Source of the DNA: Sporomusa acidovorans
GTDB lineage: Bacteria; Bacillota; Negativicutes; Sporomusales; Sporomusaceae
DNA length: 64,000 nucleotides
Strand: one strand, 5' to 3'
Assembly: GCF_002257695.2 (NCBI RefSeq)
Contig: NZ_CP155571.1
The notes under the pieces are model-generated. The model did no database searches. It was not told the origin of the DNA and saw nothing but the letters and a program-made list of their open reading frames with translations. The translations under genes and the position numbers were made by a program. Position 1 is the first letter of the stretch. Every line of letters begins with the position of its first letter. Positions 26,597 through 35,596 of this stretch are shown in pieces.

Positions 26597-27330
26597 GAAA
26601 CATAAAACTGAACCTTGCTTATGACGGCACAGCCTACCACGGCTTTCAGCGGCAAACCAATGCCATAACGATTCAGCAAGTGCTGGAAGAACAGCTGCCG
26701 AAAATCTTTGGGCATCCGCTTACTGTTTGCGGCGCTGGCCGCACCGATGCCGGCGTGCATGCCTACGGTCAGGTTGTCAGCTTCTTCACTACCGGGACGG
26801 TACCGACTGAGCGCATTCCCTTAGCCGCTAAAAGCGTATTGCCGCATGACATTGTTATTACCCACGCGGCAGAAGAATCCGTAGAATTTCATGCCCGCTA
26901 TTCGGCACAAAGCAAGATTTATCGTTACCGGATCGTCAATTCGCGCCTAGCTAATCCGTTTGAACTTAAGTATGCCTGGCATTTTACCCGGCCGCTTGAC
27001 ATAGCGCTTATGCAAGCTGCGCTGCAGGCCATCGTCGGCACGCACGATTTTTCCGCTTTTCGGGCTACCGGCGGGGCGCCGATCAGTCCAGTCCGTACGA
27101 TTATGACGGCAGATTGCCGGGCGGCGGATGATTCAATAATTGAATTTGAATTCTGGGGCACCGGCTTTTTGTATCATATGGTACGCAATTTGGTGGGGAC
27201 GCTGGTCGAGGTTGGGCGGCGCCGCATGACCCCGGCTGGCTTTGACGCTGTGCTGCAGGGCCGTGATCGCCGGGCGGCCGGCGTAACAGCCCCGCCGCAT
27301 GGCTTATATTTAGTTGAAGTTAAATATTGA
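26593..27330 (+). CDS. truA: tRNA pseudouridine synthase A
   Basis: TruA makes pseudouridine at positions 38-40 of tRNA. It has 245 residues. The catalytic aspartate is Asp52 in GAGRTDAGVHA, matching Asp60 of Escherichia coli. KIYRYRI and the C-terminal FLYHMVRNLVGTLVEVGRRR are family motifs. It is coupled to ecfT by ATGA and followed by 244 non-coding bases. Confidence 0.96.
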   Translation: MRNIKLNLAYDGTAYHGFQRQTNAITIQQVLEEQLPKIFGHPLTVCGAGRTDAGVHAYGQVVSFFTTGTVPTERIPLAAKSVLPHDIVITHAAEESVEFHARYSAQSKIYRYRIVNSRLANPFELKYAWHFTRPLDIALMQAALQAIVGTHDFSAFRATGGAPISPVRTIMTADCRAADDSIIEFEFWGTGFLYHMVRNLVGTLVEVGRRRMTPAGFDAVLQGRDRRAAGVTAPPHGLYLVEVKY

Positions 27331-27434
27331 CTGACGCTTTACTAACACCCTGCCTGAACTCTTTATGAAATAGTAAAAAACACGGGAACAGGCAAACTTT
27401 GTCCAAAATATTTTTTGGTGGCAAGGCTTAACGC

Positions 27435-27463
27435 TTGACATCAGGTAACTAATTTATTACAAT
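27435..27463 (+). promoter_or_regulatory. Sigma-A promoter for rplM-rpsI
   Basis: TTGACA at 27435-27440 and TACAAT at 27458-27463 are 17 bases apart. This leaves an untranslated leader of about 105 bases before rplM. An L13-type autoregulatory leader is known in Bacillus; I could not recognise a clear copy here. Confidence 0.75.
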
Positions 27464-27574
27464 AGCTTTATGAGATTTTTGCCATGACTTCCATTAGCCC
27501 CGGAATTCAAGGTTAATTATCATAGCTTGTCTTTCAATAGCAGAGTCCTTTAGCTTTTATGAGGAGGATAGACA

Positions 27575-28012
27575 ATGAAAACTTTTATGGCAAACCCGGC
27601 CAACATCGAGCGCAAGTGGTATGTTGTCGATGCTGAGGGTCAAACCCTTGGTCGCTTGGCCGTTGAAGTCGCGAAAGTTCTTCGCGGCAAAAATAAACCA
27701 ACCTTTACTCCCCATGTTGATACCGGCGACCATGTCATTGTGGTTAACGCTGATAAAATTGTATTGACTGGTAAAAAATTAGAACAAAAAACGTATTTCC
27801 ATCACTCCGGTTATCCGGGTGGCACTACCTTTACAACTGCCGGGAAAATGCTGGCAAGCAAACCGGAACGGGTCATCGAAATGGCTGTTAAAGGAATGCT
27901 TCCCAAGAACAGCATTGGCCGTCAAATGTTTCGTAAACTGAATGTTTATGCTGGCCCTAACCATCCACACGCCGCGCAAAAGCCGGAAGTGCTGGAACTC
28001 AATATTAGGTAA
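27575..28012 (+). CDS. rplM: 50S ribosomal protein L13
   Basis: L13 is an early large-subunit assembly protein. It has 145 residues, typical length, with KWYVVDAEGQTLGRLA at the start and MLPKNSIGRQMFRKLNVYAG. GAGGAGG precedes the ATG. It is paired with rpsI as in almost all bacteria. Confidence 0.98.
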   Translation: MKTFMANPANIERKWYVVDAEGQTLGRLAVEVAKVLRGKNKPTFTPHVDTGDHVIVVNADKIVLTGKKLEQKTYFHHSGYPGGTTFTTAGKMLASKPERVIEMAVKGMLPKNSIGRQMFRKLNVYAGPNHPHAAQKPEVLELNIR

Positions 28013-28035
28013 TACCGGAAAGGAGGAACATATAA

Positions 28036-28428
28036 ATGGCATTGGTTACTTACTACGGCACAGGTCGCAGAAAAACCTCGGTTGCCAGAGTTCGTCTGGT
28101 TCCGGGTGAAGGCAAAATCATCGTAAACAGTCGTCCGCTAGACGAATATTTTGGTTTAAAAACGCTTGAGCTTATTGTTACTCAACCGCTCAACATCACC
28201 GACACGGTTGGCAAATATGATGTATTAGCAAAGGTTGAGGGAGGCGGTGTATCCGGCCAAGCCGGCGCAGTTCGTCACGGTATCGCCCGTGCACTGTTAA
28301 AAGTTGACGGTGAATTCCGTCTGCCGCTGAAAAAAGCCGGTCTCTTAACTCGTGACCCGCGCGAAAAAGAGCGTCGTAAATACGGCCTTAAAAAAGCGCG
28401 CAAAGCGTCTCAGTTCTCCAAGCGTTAA
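28036..28428 (+). CDS. rpsI: 30S ribosomal protein S9
   Basis: S9 has a basic C-terminal tail that touches the P-site tRNA. It has 130 residues: YYGTGRRKTSVARVRLVPGE and the ending KKARKASQFSKR are conserved. AAAGGAGG precedes the ATG. A strong terminator follows. Confidence 0.98.
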   Translation: MALVTYYGTGRRKTSVARVRLVPGEGKIIVNSRPLDEYFGLKTLELIVTQPLNITDTVGKYDVLAKVEGGGVSGQAGAVRHGIARALLKVDGEFRLPLKKAGLLTRDPREKERRKYGLKKARKASQFSKR

Positions 28429-28442
28429 TATTGGCAAAGCTT

Positions 28443-28478
28443 ATCCCTGCAAACTCTGTGTTTGCAGGGATTTTTATT
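28443..28478 (+). terminator. Intrinsic terminator after rpsI
   Basis: ATCCCTGCAAAC at 28443-28454 pairs perfectly with GTTTGCAGGGAT at 28460-28471, loop of five bases, then TTTTATTT. It closes the ribosomal part of the window. Confidence 0.95.
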
Positions 28479-28652
28479 TACCTGAGAATATTTTTTGAGC
28501 AGCGGCGATAACTAGTCTCATTTTGGCAGGCCTGTAGAGGAAACATCACCCTGTAGCTAGAATGACTCTTTTTAAAGATAGTAATGAATAAGGAGTGAAA
28601 AGGATCAGCAGTTCGGCATACAGTAAGGAAAATACTAAGGGGGATTTATTTG

Positions 28653-29048
28653 ATGGAACGAGTAAAACAGGCTATTGCCAGCGGAGATTTGTTTGCAAAA
28701 TATGTAGGCATTGAATTAATTGAAGCCGACAAGGGCTATGCCAAAGTAAAAATGGTGATCAAAGACCATCATTTGAATGGTGCCCATATCGTACATGGCG
28801 GGGCCATCTTTACCCTGGCTGATTATGCGTTTGCATTAGCCGCTAACAGCGAGGACAGAGTAGCGATAGGAATTAATGCCAGCATTGTTTATGCTCAGGC
28901 GGTGAATCAGGGTATACTGTTTGCTGAGGCCAAAGAGATATCATTAAGTTATAAATTAGGAAATTATCTTGTTACTATCACGGATGATAACAACAATGTG
29001 GTGGCAACTTACCAGGGAACGGCCTACCGGAAAAATGAAAAGTGGTAA
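28653..29048 (+). CDS. PaaI-family hotdog-fold thioesterase
   Basis: The predicted activity is hydrolysis of an acyl-CoA, possibly an aryl-CoA; the substrate cannot be told from sequence. It has 131 residues from ATG 28653, nine bases after AAGGGGG (TTG 28650 is an alternative). The hotdog-fold motif HIVHGGAIFTLADYAFALAA contains the HGG and the Asp characteristic of the PaaI group. It is a single gene between two terminators. The 170 bases before it show no promoter I can support. Confidence 0.85.
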   Translation: MERVKQAIASGDLFAKYVGIELIEADKGYAKVKMVIKDHHLNGAHIVHGGAIFTLADYAFALAANSEDRVAIGINASIVYAQAVNQGILFAEAKEISLSYKLGNYLVTITDDNNNVVATYQGTAYRKNEKW

Positions 29049-29052
29049 AAAT

Positions 29053-29083
29053 AAAAATCCGGCCAAGGGTTAGCCGGATTTTT
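29053..29083. terminator. Bidirectional terminator
   Basis: AAAAATCCGGC at 29053-29063 pairs with GCCGGATTTTT at 29073-29083. It has T-runs on both strands, so it can end both the thioesterase gene and the convergent glycosyltransferase gene. Confidence 0.9.
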
Positions 29084-29086
29084 GGC

Positions 29087-29878
29087 TTATTTAGCCAGTA
29101 AAATGGGTGTTAATTTTGCCTCCTGTGCCTGGGACGGGCCGATATAATTATAACGTGACATGGCCGCAAGTACGATTGCCTGTCGCTGTTTGGCGGCGTT
29201 AAAGTTTACATAGGGCGAGGTTAGCGACGGTGCGTTTGGCAAGCCGGCTAACATGGCGCATTCAGCGAGATTAAGATGGAAAGGCGGTTTGCCAAAATAA
29301 ATGGTGGAGGCCTCGCCGATCCCTGTCGCCCCCGAACCAAAATAAATGGTATTCAGATACATTTCCAAAATTTCTTCTTTCGAATAGCGCAGCTCAATAT
29401 CAACAGCCAAAATAAATTCTTCGATTTTCCGGACAAGTGTACGGTCCTGAGAGAGAAACAAATTTTTGACCAATTGCTGGGTAATGGTACTGCCGCCTTC
29501 CACGTAAGAGCCTGTTTGCACATTGACAAGCGTAGCCCGCAAAATCCCTTCAATATCAAATCCCATGTGCTGATAAAAACGATTATCTTCGACAGCGATA
29601 ATTGCCTGCTGCAATGCGAGGGGAGTATCGGCAAGACGAACATAACTTTTTTTATCCAATTTGGCATCAACGGCACTTTTCAAAAAAAATATCCTGTGGA
29701 TTCGCCCCCAAAGGCCGGAGATGCCTGACATGGTATCGGTAACCGCACCGGTCGGCAGCGGATTGACTTTAGCCAGTGAGGAGCGCAGGAGAGAATCTCC
29801 GCCTGCCCAAAGAAAAGTAAGGGAAAATAGCAAAATCAGGAGGGCCAGGAGACGGCCTATTCGAACACGCGGTTTCAC
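29087..29878 (-). CDS. Monofunctional peptidoglycan glycosyltransferase (GT51)
   Basis: It polymerises lipid II into glycan strands at the outer face of the membrane. About 263 residues: a short basic start, one membrane segment (ALLILLFSLTFLWAGG), then the GT51 domain. The catalytic Glu lies in EDNRFYQHMGFD; the other motifs are GGSTITQQLVKNLFL, RKIEEFILAVDIE and EEILEMYLNTIYFG. There is no transpeptidase domain, so it is not a bifunctional class A PBP. The GTG at 29878 is preferred because GAGGT lies seven bases upstream; GTG 29887 is an alternative. It is divergent from cwlD. Confidence 0.9.
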   Translation of the reverse strand: MKPRVRIGRLLALLILLFSLTFLWAGGDSLLRSSLAKVNPLPTGAVTDTMSGISGLWGRIHRIFFLKSAVDAKLDKKSYVRLADTPLALQQAIIAVEDNRFYQHMGFDIEGILRATLVNVQTGSYVEGGSTITQQLVKNLFLSQDRTLVRKIEEFILAVDIELRYSKEEILEMYLNTIYFGSGATGIGEASTIYFGKPPFHLNLAECAMLAGLPNAPSLTSPYVNFNAAKQRQAIVLAAMSRYNYIGPSQAQEAKLTPILLAK

Positions 29879-29987
29879 GCCGATCACCTCGAAAAGCTTT
29901 CTAACTTTCTTTCTATATTATTTTAGCATTTAATTGGCAAATAGAGAATACAGTGTAAATAGCAATTGAGCACTCCGGGGGAAGAAA

Positions 29988-30716
29988 GTGGGGGTAAGGA
30001 TGCGGGTACTGGCGATCAGGCGTAAAAGAGTATTGAGTGCGCTTCTTTTTAGTATCGCGGTAGTGGTATTAAATCTTCTGACACTGCGGTATTTGGTTAT
30101 GGTGGATCTTGACAATGTTGATTTAACCGTACTTAACGGCAAAACAATTGCTATTGACGCCGGACATGGCGGTATTGACGACGGTGCTAAAGGGAACGGC
30201 CTTGTTGAAAAAAATATAAATTTGGCGATTGCCGCCAAGCTGGCCAGTATCCTGGCTGACAACGGGGCAAAAACGGTATTTACCCGCGAGGGTGATATCG
30301 ATTATTATACTAAAGGCAAAGGCGGTAAACGCAATGACCTGCTAAAACGGGCTGAAATCATTGACGCGTCTGGGGCAAACCTTTATCTCAGCATTCATTG
30401 TAATGCCATTAAAGGCGCAAATTGGTCAGGAGCGCAGGTATTTTACAATCCCAAATTAGAAGAGAACAGGCAGCTTGCCGAAATCGCGCAGCAAGCTTTA
30501 AGAAATTTTCCTTCTGGAAATAAGCGCCAGGCCAAGCAGGATTCTGACATTATACTATTGAAAACTGTTACTATACCAGGTGTGCTTATTGAAGCTGGCT
30601 TTATCAGCAACCCAACAGAGGCTGCCCAGCTTAATACGGAAGCTTATCAACAAAAACTGGCTGAAAGTATCGCCAAAGCACTAGCGTATCATTTTAGCCA
30701 GAATGTGGGAAGATAA
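29988..30716 (+). CDS. cwlD: N-acetylmuramoyl-L-alanine amidase CwlD
   Basis: This is a zinc amidase that removes the peptide side chain from muramic acid. In spore formers CwlD starts muramic-delta-lactam synthesis in the spore cortex. It has 242 residues: an N-terminal membrane segment (about 15-35), then an Amidase_3 domain with IDAGHGG (His), GLVEKNIN (Glu), SIHCNA (His) and the catalytic IEAGF (Glu). The start is GTG 29988, six bases after GGGGG; ATG 30000 is possible. A cell-division amidase role cannot be excluded by sequence alone. Confidence 0.88.
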   Translation: MGVRMRVLAIRRKRVLSALLFSIAVVVLNLLTLRYLVMVDLDNVDLTVLNGKTIAIDAGHGGIDDGAKGNGLVEKNINLAIAAKLASILADNGAKTVFTREGDIDYYTKGKGGKRNDLLKRAEIIDASGANLYLSIHCNAIKGANWSGAQVFYNPKLEENRQLAEIAQQALRNFPSGNKRQAKQDSDIILLKTVTIPGVLIEAGFISNPTEAAQLNTEAYQQKLAESIAKALAYHFSQNVGR

Positions 30717-30746
30717 AAAGCACCAGTACCTGAAGGGAGCGATACT

Positions 30747-31580
30747 ATGGACAATTTGGTTGGCTGTGCGCTCATGCCACATCCCCCGATTATGATCCCG
30801 GAAGTGGGAAACCAGGAATTGGAGAAAATTAAATCGACAGTTGACGCGGCAAAGCAAGTGGCGGAAATGTTAAAGGAAGGAAATCCCCAGACTATTGTCA
30901 TTATTACACCGCATGGGCCGGTATTTGAAGATGCAGTTACGGTTAGTATCCATCCTCGCCTCAGGGGAAGCATGGCTCAGTTTGGGGTTCCCGACCTTGT
31001 TCTTGGCTTTGAGACAGATAATCTGTTAATCAAACATATTATCCGCAACTGTCAGCGTTTGGGAATTAATTTAAATGAATTGACCGATGATATAGCCAAA
31101 AATTATCGGGTATCCCTGCAGCTTGATCATGGTGCCTTTGTGCCGCTTTATTATCTGGCCAAAGCCGGGTTCAAAGGACAGATTGTGCATTTAACAATTG
31201 GCATGCTGGCTTATGAAGAGATGTATACCTTTGGGAAAGCGGTTCAGGCAGCAATCGGGCATGTGGACAAGCGGGTAGCGGTTATTGCTTCAGGCGATTT
31301 ATCGCACCGTCTGACAGCGGATGCTCCGGCCGGCTATAGCCCTAAAGGCGCTGAATTTGACCGTCAGGTTGTAACTGCGCTTACTAATATGGATGTCAAA
31401 TCTCTGCTCAATATGGATGGAAATTTGATTGAGGAAGCAGGGCAATGCGGCCTGCGGTCAATTTTTTTCCTGCTGGGGGTTATGGGAGGATTGGAGGCGG
31501 AAGTAAAGACATCCTCCTATGAGGGGCCTTTTGGTGTTGGTTATGCCGTTATTTCTTATAAGCTGAAAGGTAAGAAATAG
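30747..31580 (+). CDS. amrB: AmmeMemoRadiSam system protein B (LigB/MEMO-like)
   Basis: It belongs to the superfamily of class III extradiol dioxygenases and MEMO proteins. It has 277 residues with GCALMPHPPIMIPEVG, ITPHGPVFED, LDHGAFVPLYYL and SGDLSHRL, where the histidines and the acid typically hold a metal. In many Bacillota this domain is fused to AMMECR1; here the two are separate genes 11 bases apart. With the following two genes it forms the AmmeMemoRadiSam set, whose reaction is not established to my knowledge. Confidence 0.87.
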   Translation: MDNLVGCALMPHPPIMIPEVGNQELEKIKSTVDAAKQVAEMLKEGNPQTIVIITPHGPVFEDAVTVSIHPRLRGSMAQFGVPDLVLGFETDNLLIKHIIRNCQRLGINLNELTDDIAKNYRVSLQLDHGAFVPLYYLAKAGFKGQIVHLTIGMLAYEEMYTFGKAVQAAIGHVDKRVAVIASGDLSHRLTADAPAGYSPKGAEFDRQVVTALTNMDVKSLLNMDGNLIEEAGQCGLRSIFFLLGVMGGLEAEVKTSSYEGPFGVGYAVISYKLKGKK

Positions 31581-31591
31581 GAGGTGTTAGA

Positions 31592-32107
31592 ATGGACAAA
31601 CCAAGTGCACCGGTAAAACTTGCCGGGGATAGTCTTGCCTATTACCTTGCCCATGGACAGCTCATGGACAAGCCCGCCGAACTGCCGGAAGTTTTACGCG
31701 GGAAGGCGGGAGTATTTGTTTCTTTTAAAAAGAAAGGGCAGTTGCGGGGGTGTATTGGGACATTTGCCCCGACTCAGCCGACAATTGCCGAAGAAATCAT
31801 TCAAAATGCGGTCAGTGCCGGAACTCAGGACCCGCGGTTTCGGCCCGTTGAACCAACCGAACTCGGTGAAATGGAAATCTCCGTTGATGTATTGGAAGCG
31901 CCGGAACAGATTGACAGCATAGATGAGCTTGATCCGAAAACATATGGGGTCATCGTTCGTAGAGGGCGGCGCTCCGGTTTGCTGCTGCCTGATCTTGAAG
32001 GTGTTGACACTGTCACTGAGCAGGTTGACATCGCCATGCAGAAAGCAGGCATCCGGCCGGAAGAAGAAATTGATTTATACCGCTTTACCGTAACCCGCTA
32101 TAAATAG
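31592..32107 (+). CDS. amrA: AmmeMemoRadiSam system protein A (AMMECR1 domain)
   Basis: It has 171 residues forming one AMMECR1 domain with the hallmark LRGCIGTFAP and DPRFRPV segments and a C-terminal YRFTVTRYK. Human AMMECR1 is named for Alport syndrome with mental retardation; the molecular function in bacteria is unknown. GGAGGTG precedes the ATG. It sits between the LigB/MEMO gene and the radical SAM gene, 22 bases from the latter. Confidence 0.9.
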   Translation: MDKPSAPVKLAGDSLAYYLAHGQLMDKPAELPEVLRGKAGVFVSFKKKGQLRGCIGTFAPTQPTIAEEIIQNAVSAGTQDPRFRPVEPTELGEMEISVDVLEAPEQIDSIDELDPKTYGVIVRRGRRSGLLLPDLEGVDTVTEQVDIAMQKAGIRPEEEIDLYRFTVTRYK

Positions 32108-32129
32108 CACAAAAGCAGGTGAAGAGAAA

Positions 32130-33149
32130 GTGCAGGAGGCACTACATTACAAACAGCAAAACAATGCCGTTGTTTGTGGGTTATGTCCGAAAAACTGTCT
32201 GATTGCCGAGGGGCAGACAGGCTTTTGCCGGGTACGGCGCAATCTGGACGGCAAGCTGTACAGTTTAAATTATGCACAGGCTACCGCGCAGGCACTGGAC
32301 CCGATTGAAAAAAAACCGCTTTATCATTTTTACCCCGGCAGTGCTATTTTGTCGCTGGGAACCTGGGGCTGCAACTTTGCATGTAAGTTTTGCCAAAACT
32401 GGCAGATTGCCCAGGCTCAGCCGGCGATGACCCGCCTGGAACCGCAGGCTGCGGCAGCGCTGGCGGGCAGGTTTGTCGAACGGGGCAATATCGGTATTGC
32501 GTATACATATTCCGAACCTAGCGTGTGGTATGAATATATCCTGGAAACCGCGCGCCTCGTTCAGGCGGCCGGACTACGCAATGTGCTGGTTTCCAACGGC
32601 TTCATTAATGAGCGGCCGTTGCAGGAACTCCTGCCTTATATTGCGGCGATGAATATTGATGTCAAAGCTTTTACCGACGATTTTTACCGGCAAGTATGTG
32701 CCGGTAAACTTGACCATGTCAAACGAACAGTCGAACAAGCGGCAAAGCAATGTCATGTTGAGATTACGACCTTGCTGATACCCGGGCTAAACGACTCGGC
32801 AGAGGAAATCGCCGCGTTGGCTAAGTGGCTGGCCGGTATCAATGAGGATATGCCGCTGCACCTATCGCGCTATTTTCCTAATCATAAAATGGATGCCCCG
32901 CCAACGCCTGTCAGTACGTTGGCGCAAGCTCATAAAACGGCCCGTAAGTATCTTAATTATGTGTATCTTGGCAATGTCGGCGGCGAAGGCTCCCATACCT
33001 ATTGCCCGCAATGCGGTTATAAGGTGATTGACCGTCTCGGCGGTTATAGCCGCCTGAGCGAGTCGGAGAAAAAATGCCCGCAGTGCGGACAGCGCATACC
33101 CATTTGCGGTGAAGTCAGGTTTCACACAGAGGCTGATACTCCTAGTTAG
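32130..33149 (+). CDS. amrS: AmmeMemoRadiSam system radical SAM enzyme
   Basis: This is a radical SAM enzyme related to pyruvate-formate-lyase activases. It has 339 residues from GTG 32130. An N-terminal CGLCPKNC pair precedes the 4Fe-4S motif CNFACKFC (CxxxCxxC). The C-terminus adds YCPQCG and CPQCGQRIPICG, likely a zinc ribbon. It completes the three-gene AmmeMemoRadiSam module and ends in a terminator. Confidence 0.9.
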   Translation: MQEALHYKQQNNAVVCGLCPKNCLIAEGQTGFCRVRRNLDGKLYSLNYAQATAQALDPIEKKPLYHFYPGSAILSLGTWGCNFACKFCQNWQIAQAQPAMTRLEPQAAAALAGRFVERGNIGIAYTYSEPSVWYEYILETARLVQAAGLRNVLVSNGFINERPLQELLPYIAAMNIDVKAFTDDFYRQVCAGKLDHVKRTVEQAAKQCHVEITTLLIPGLNDSAEEIAALAKWLAGINEDMPLHLSRYFPNHKMDAPPTPVSTLAQAHKTARKYLNYVYLGNVGGEGSHTYCPQCGYKVIDRLGGYSRLSESEKKCPQCGQRIPICGEVRFHTEADTPS

Positions 33150-33162
33150 GCCTCTTTTTCTT
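33128..33162 (+). terminator. Terminator overlapping the amrS stop
   Basis: AGAGGC at 33128-33133 pairs with GCCTCT at 33150-33155 followed by a T-rich run. The stop codon lies inside the loop. The stem is short. Confidence 0.6.
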
Positions 33163-33206
33163 TTGTCCCGACAGGCCTGGCTACCAGTTACAGGCCGGAA
33201 AATTTA

Positions 33207-33260
33207 ATGTATACATGAACACAAAAATACTTGCATTATTATTCATATGTAATGTATAAT
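33207..33260 (+). promoter_or_regulatory. argC promoter with ArgR-like boxes
   Basis: TTGCAT at 33231-33236 and TATAAT at 33255-33260 are 18 bases apart. The reverse complement of 33231-33248 reads ATATGAATAATAATGCAA, close to the ArgR box TGAATwwwwATTCA. A 10-bp palindrome ATGTATACAT lies at 33207-33216. Arginine-dependent repression by ArgR is the likely regulation. Confidence 0.65.
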
Positions 33261-33281
33261 ATTACAAAAGGAGCGAGGACT

Positions 33282-34322
33282 ATGAAAATAAGCATTGTTG
33301 GCGCTACCGGTTACACCGGTGCGGAATTACTGCGCATACTGGCATCCCATCCGGCTGCCGAAATACAATATATTACTTCCGAAAGTCAGCCAGGAACGGC
33401 CATTGCTGATATATACCCTCATCTTACGCGATTTTATACCCAAAAACTGACCAATCTGGCAAGCTTAGAAAAAATAGCAGCAGACAGTGATGTTATTTTT
33501 ATTGGGCTGCCGCATGGTCATGCGATGGAAGTGGGGCGGAAGGCAACGGCCATTAATGCCAACATCAAAATTATTGATCTTGGTGCCGATTACCGGTTTA
33601 AAAATCATGACACATACGAACAATGGTACAAAGTTCCCCACACCCACCGGAACGCCAATGCCGTATATGGTCTGACCGAACTAAACCGCAGCCAGATCCG
33701 GGAGGCAGCCATTGTCGGCAATCCCGGCTGCTATACAACAGCCAGTATTTTAGCGCTGGCACCCTTAGTTAAAAATAAACTGGTCGATTTGACGACTATT
33801 ATTGTGGATGCAAAGTCCGGTGTGTCAGGGGCCGGGCGGGGACTGAATCTCGGCTCGCATTTTACGGAAGTCTTTGAGAGTGTTAAGGCTTATAACGTGG
33901 GCGGGCACCGCCATACGCCGGAGATTGAGGAAGTGCTGGGCAGATTGGCCGGCGAAGACATAATCCTTAGCTTTACGCCGCATTTGATTCCTATGGCCAG
34001 AGGCATTCTCAGCACCTGCTATGCCAATCTTAAAGCAGGTGTTACGGCGGAGCAGGTTGATGCAGCCTATGTTTCCCTTTACGGTAAGGAATATTTTATT
34101 CGCTTGCTGGGGCGGGGTGGCTGTCCGGCGACGAAAAATACCCGCGGCAGCAATTTCTGCGACCTGGGCTGGCATATTGACAAACGTACCGGCCGGGTTG
34201 TTGCCATCGCCGCGATTGACAATCTGGTTAAAGGTGCGGCCGGTCAAGCAATTCAAAATATGAATGTACTATTTAATATCGATGAGCGGACTGGGCTTGA
34301 TTATGCCCCCGTGTATCCGTAG
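33282..34322 (+). CDS. argC: N-acetyl-gamma-glutamyl-phosphate reductase
   Basis: It catalyses the NADPH-dependent third step of arginine synthesis. ATG 33282 after AAAGGAG gives MKISIVGATGYTGAELLRIL and 346 residues, as in the family. The nucleotide-binding GATGYTG and the catalytic cysteine in VGNPGCYTT are visible. It is the first gene of argCJBDF, a gene order typical of Bacillota that use the acetyl cycle. Confidence 0.96.
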   Translation: MKISIVGATGYTGAELLRILASHPAAEIQYITSESQPGTAIADIYPHLTRFYTQKLTNLASLEKIAADSDVIFIGLPHGHAMEVGRKATAINANIKIIDLGADYRFKNHDTYEQWYKVPHTHRNANAVYGLTELNRSQIREAAIVGNPGCYTTASILALAPLVKNKLVDLTTIIVDAKSGVSGAGRGLNLGSHFTEVFESVKAYNVGGHRHTPEIEEVLGRLAGEDIILSFTPHLIPMARGILSTCYANLKAGVTAEQVDAAYVSLYGKEYFIRLLGRGGCPATKNTRGSNFCDLGWHIDKRTGRVVAIAAIDNLVKGAAGQAIQNMNVLFNIDERTGLDYAPVYP

Positions 34323-34333
34323 GAGGAGTGTTA

Positions 34334-35545
34334 ATGTTAACTAAAATCACAGGCGGGATCACGGCGCCGCAAGGGTTTAAGGCCGCCGGCGTGCATGCCG
34401 GTATAAAAAAGAACGGCAAAGAAGATGTAGGCATTCTTTATAGTACGGTTCCCGCGGCAGCGGCTGCCAAATTTACGACTAATAAAATGGCGGCTGCGCC
34501 TGTGCTTGTCTCCCAAGAGGCTGTTAGCCGCGGTAGAGCGCGCGCCATTGTTGTTAATTCCGGCTGTGCCAATGCCTGTACCGGTGAGCAGGGCCTTACC
34601 GATGCCCGGACAATGGCTCATCAGGCAGCCCAGGCCCTTAGCCTCGATGATTATGAGGTGTTGGTGGCCTCCACCGGTGTCATTGGCATCAACCTGCCGA
34701 TGGCCAAAGTTACACAAGGCATTAACCAGGCGGCTGCGGCATTATCCCCGAGCGGCCACGAGTCAATGCTGGCTGCAATCATGACAACCGATACATTTTC
34801 TAAATCCTGTGCTTATGAATTTACCCTGGGGGGTAAACTCTGCAAGATTGCCGGCATTGCCAAAGGGGCGGGTATGATTCATCCCAATATGGCAACCATG
34901 CTGTCCTTTATTACCACCGACGCCGCCATAGAGCCCTCCCTGCTCAACCAGGCGCTTAGCCAGGCCGTTGAATTGTCTTACAATATGATTTCTGTCGACG
35001 GCGATACCAGTACAAATGATACGGTGGCTGTGTTGGCCAACGGTCAGGCCGGCAATGAACTAATTACGGCGACCGCCAGCCCAACTTACCAGGAATTCTA
35101 TAAAGCGTTACAAACAGTTTGTACGGAACTGGCGCAGCTCATTGTGCGTGATGGCGAAGGGGCAACTAAATTTCTCGCGATTACGGTGGACGGTGCGGCG
35201 TCTTTTGCTGATGCCAAATGTGTTGCTATGGCGATTGCCAAATCGCCGCTTGTTAAGACTGCCTTCTTTGGTCAGGACCCCAATTGGGGCCGCATTCTCT
35301 GTGCTGCCGGCTATTCGGGTGCAAACGTGCAGCCGGATAAGGCTTCGCTGATGATCGGCGGCTTAACGATCGTTGAGAACGGCCAGGGAGCGACCAGGCT
35401 TGATGCCGCAAAACTCAAAGAAGTAATGGCGGCTAAAGATATTGCCGTTACAGTGCATTTGGGCATAGGCGCTGCTTCGGCTACGGTGTGGACCTGTGAT
35501 TTTTCTTATGAATACGTCAAAATCAACGGTGAATATACGACCTAA
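34334..35545 (+). CDS. argJ: Bifunctional ornithine acetyltransferase / N-acetylglutamate synthase
   Basis: ArgJ recycles the acetyl group from N-acetylornithine to glutamate. It has 403 residues from ATG 34334, seven bases after AGGAGG. The precursor self-cleaves before a threonine; here this is Thr188 in KGAGMIHPNMATMLSF. Whether it is mono- or bifunctional cannot be decided by eye, but no separate argA is in the cluster. Confidence 0.95.
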   Translation: MLTKITGGITAPQGFKAAGVHAGIKKNGKEDVGILYSTVPAAAAAKFTTNKMAAAPVLVSQEAVSRGRARAIVVNSGCANACTGEQGLTDARTMAHQAAQALSLDDYEVLVASTGVIGINLPMAKVTQGINQAAAALSPSGHESMLAAIMTTDTFSKSCAYEFTLGGKLCKIAGIAKGAGMIHPNMATMLSFITTDAAIEPSLLNQALSQAVELSYNMISVDGDTSTNDTVAVLANGQAGNELITATASPTYQEFYKALQTVCTELAQLIVRDGEGATKFLAITVDGAASFADAKCVAMAIAKSPLVKTAFFGQDPNWGRILCAAGYSGANVQPDKASLMIGGLTIVENGQGATRLDAAKLKEVMAAKDIAVTVHLGIGAASATVWTCDFSYEYVKINGEYTT

Positions 35546-35596
35546 ATGGTTAAATAATAGTTTGGGAATTTTTAAAATTGGGAAAGGAATGATTCT

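Noticed and set aside
27464..27574. L13 autoregulatory leader
   Set aside because: A leader of suitable length exists, but I could not find convincing paired stems by eye.
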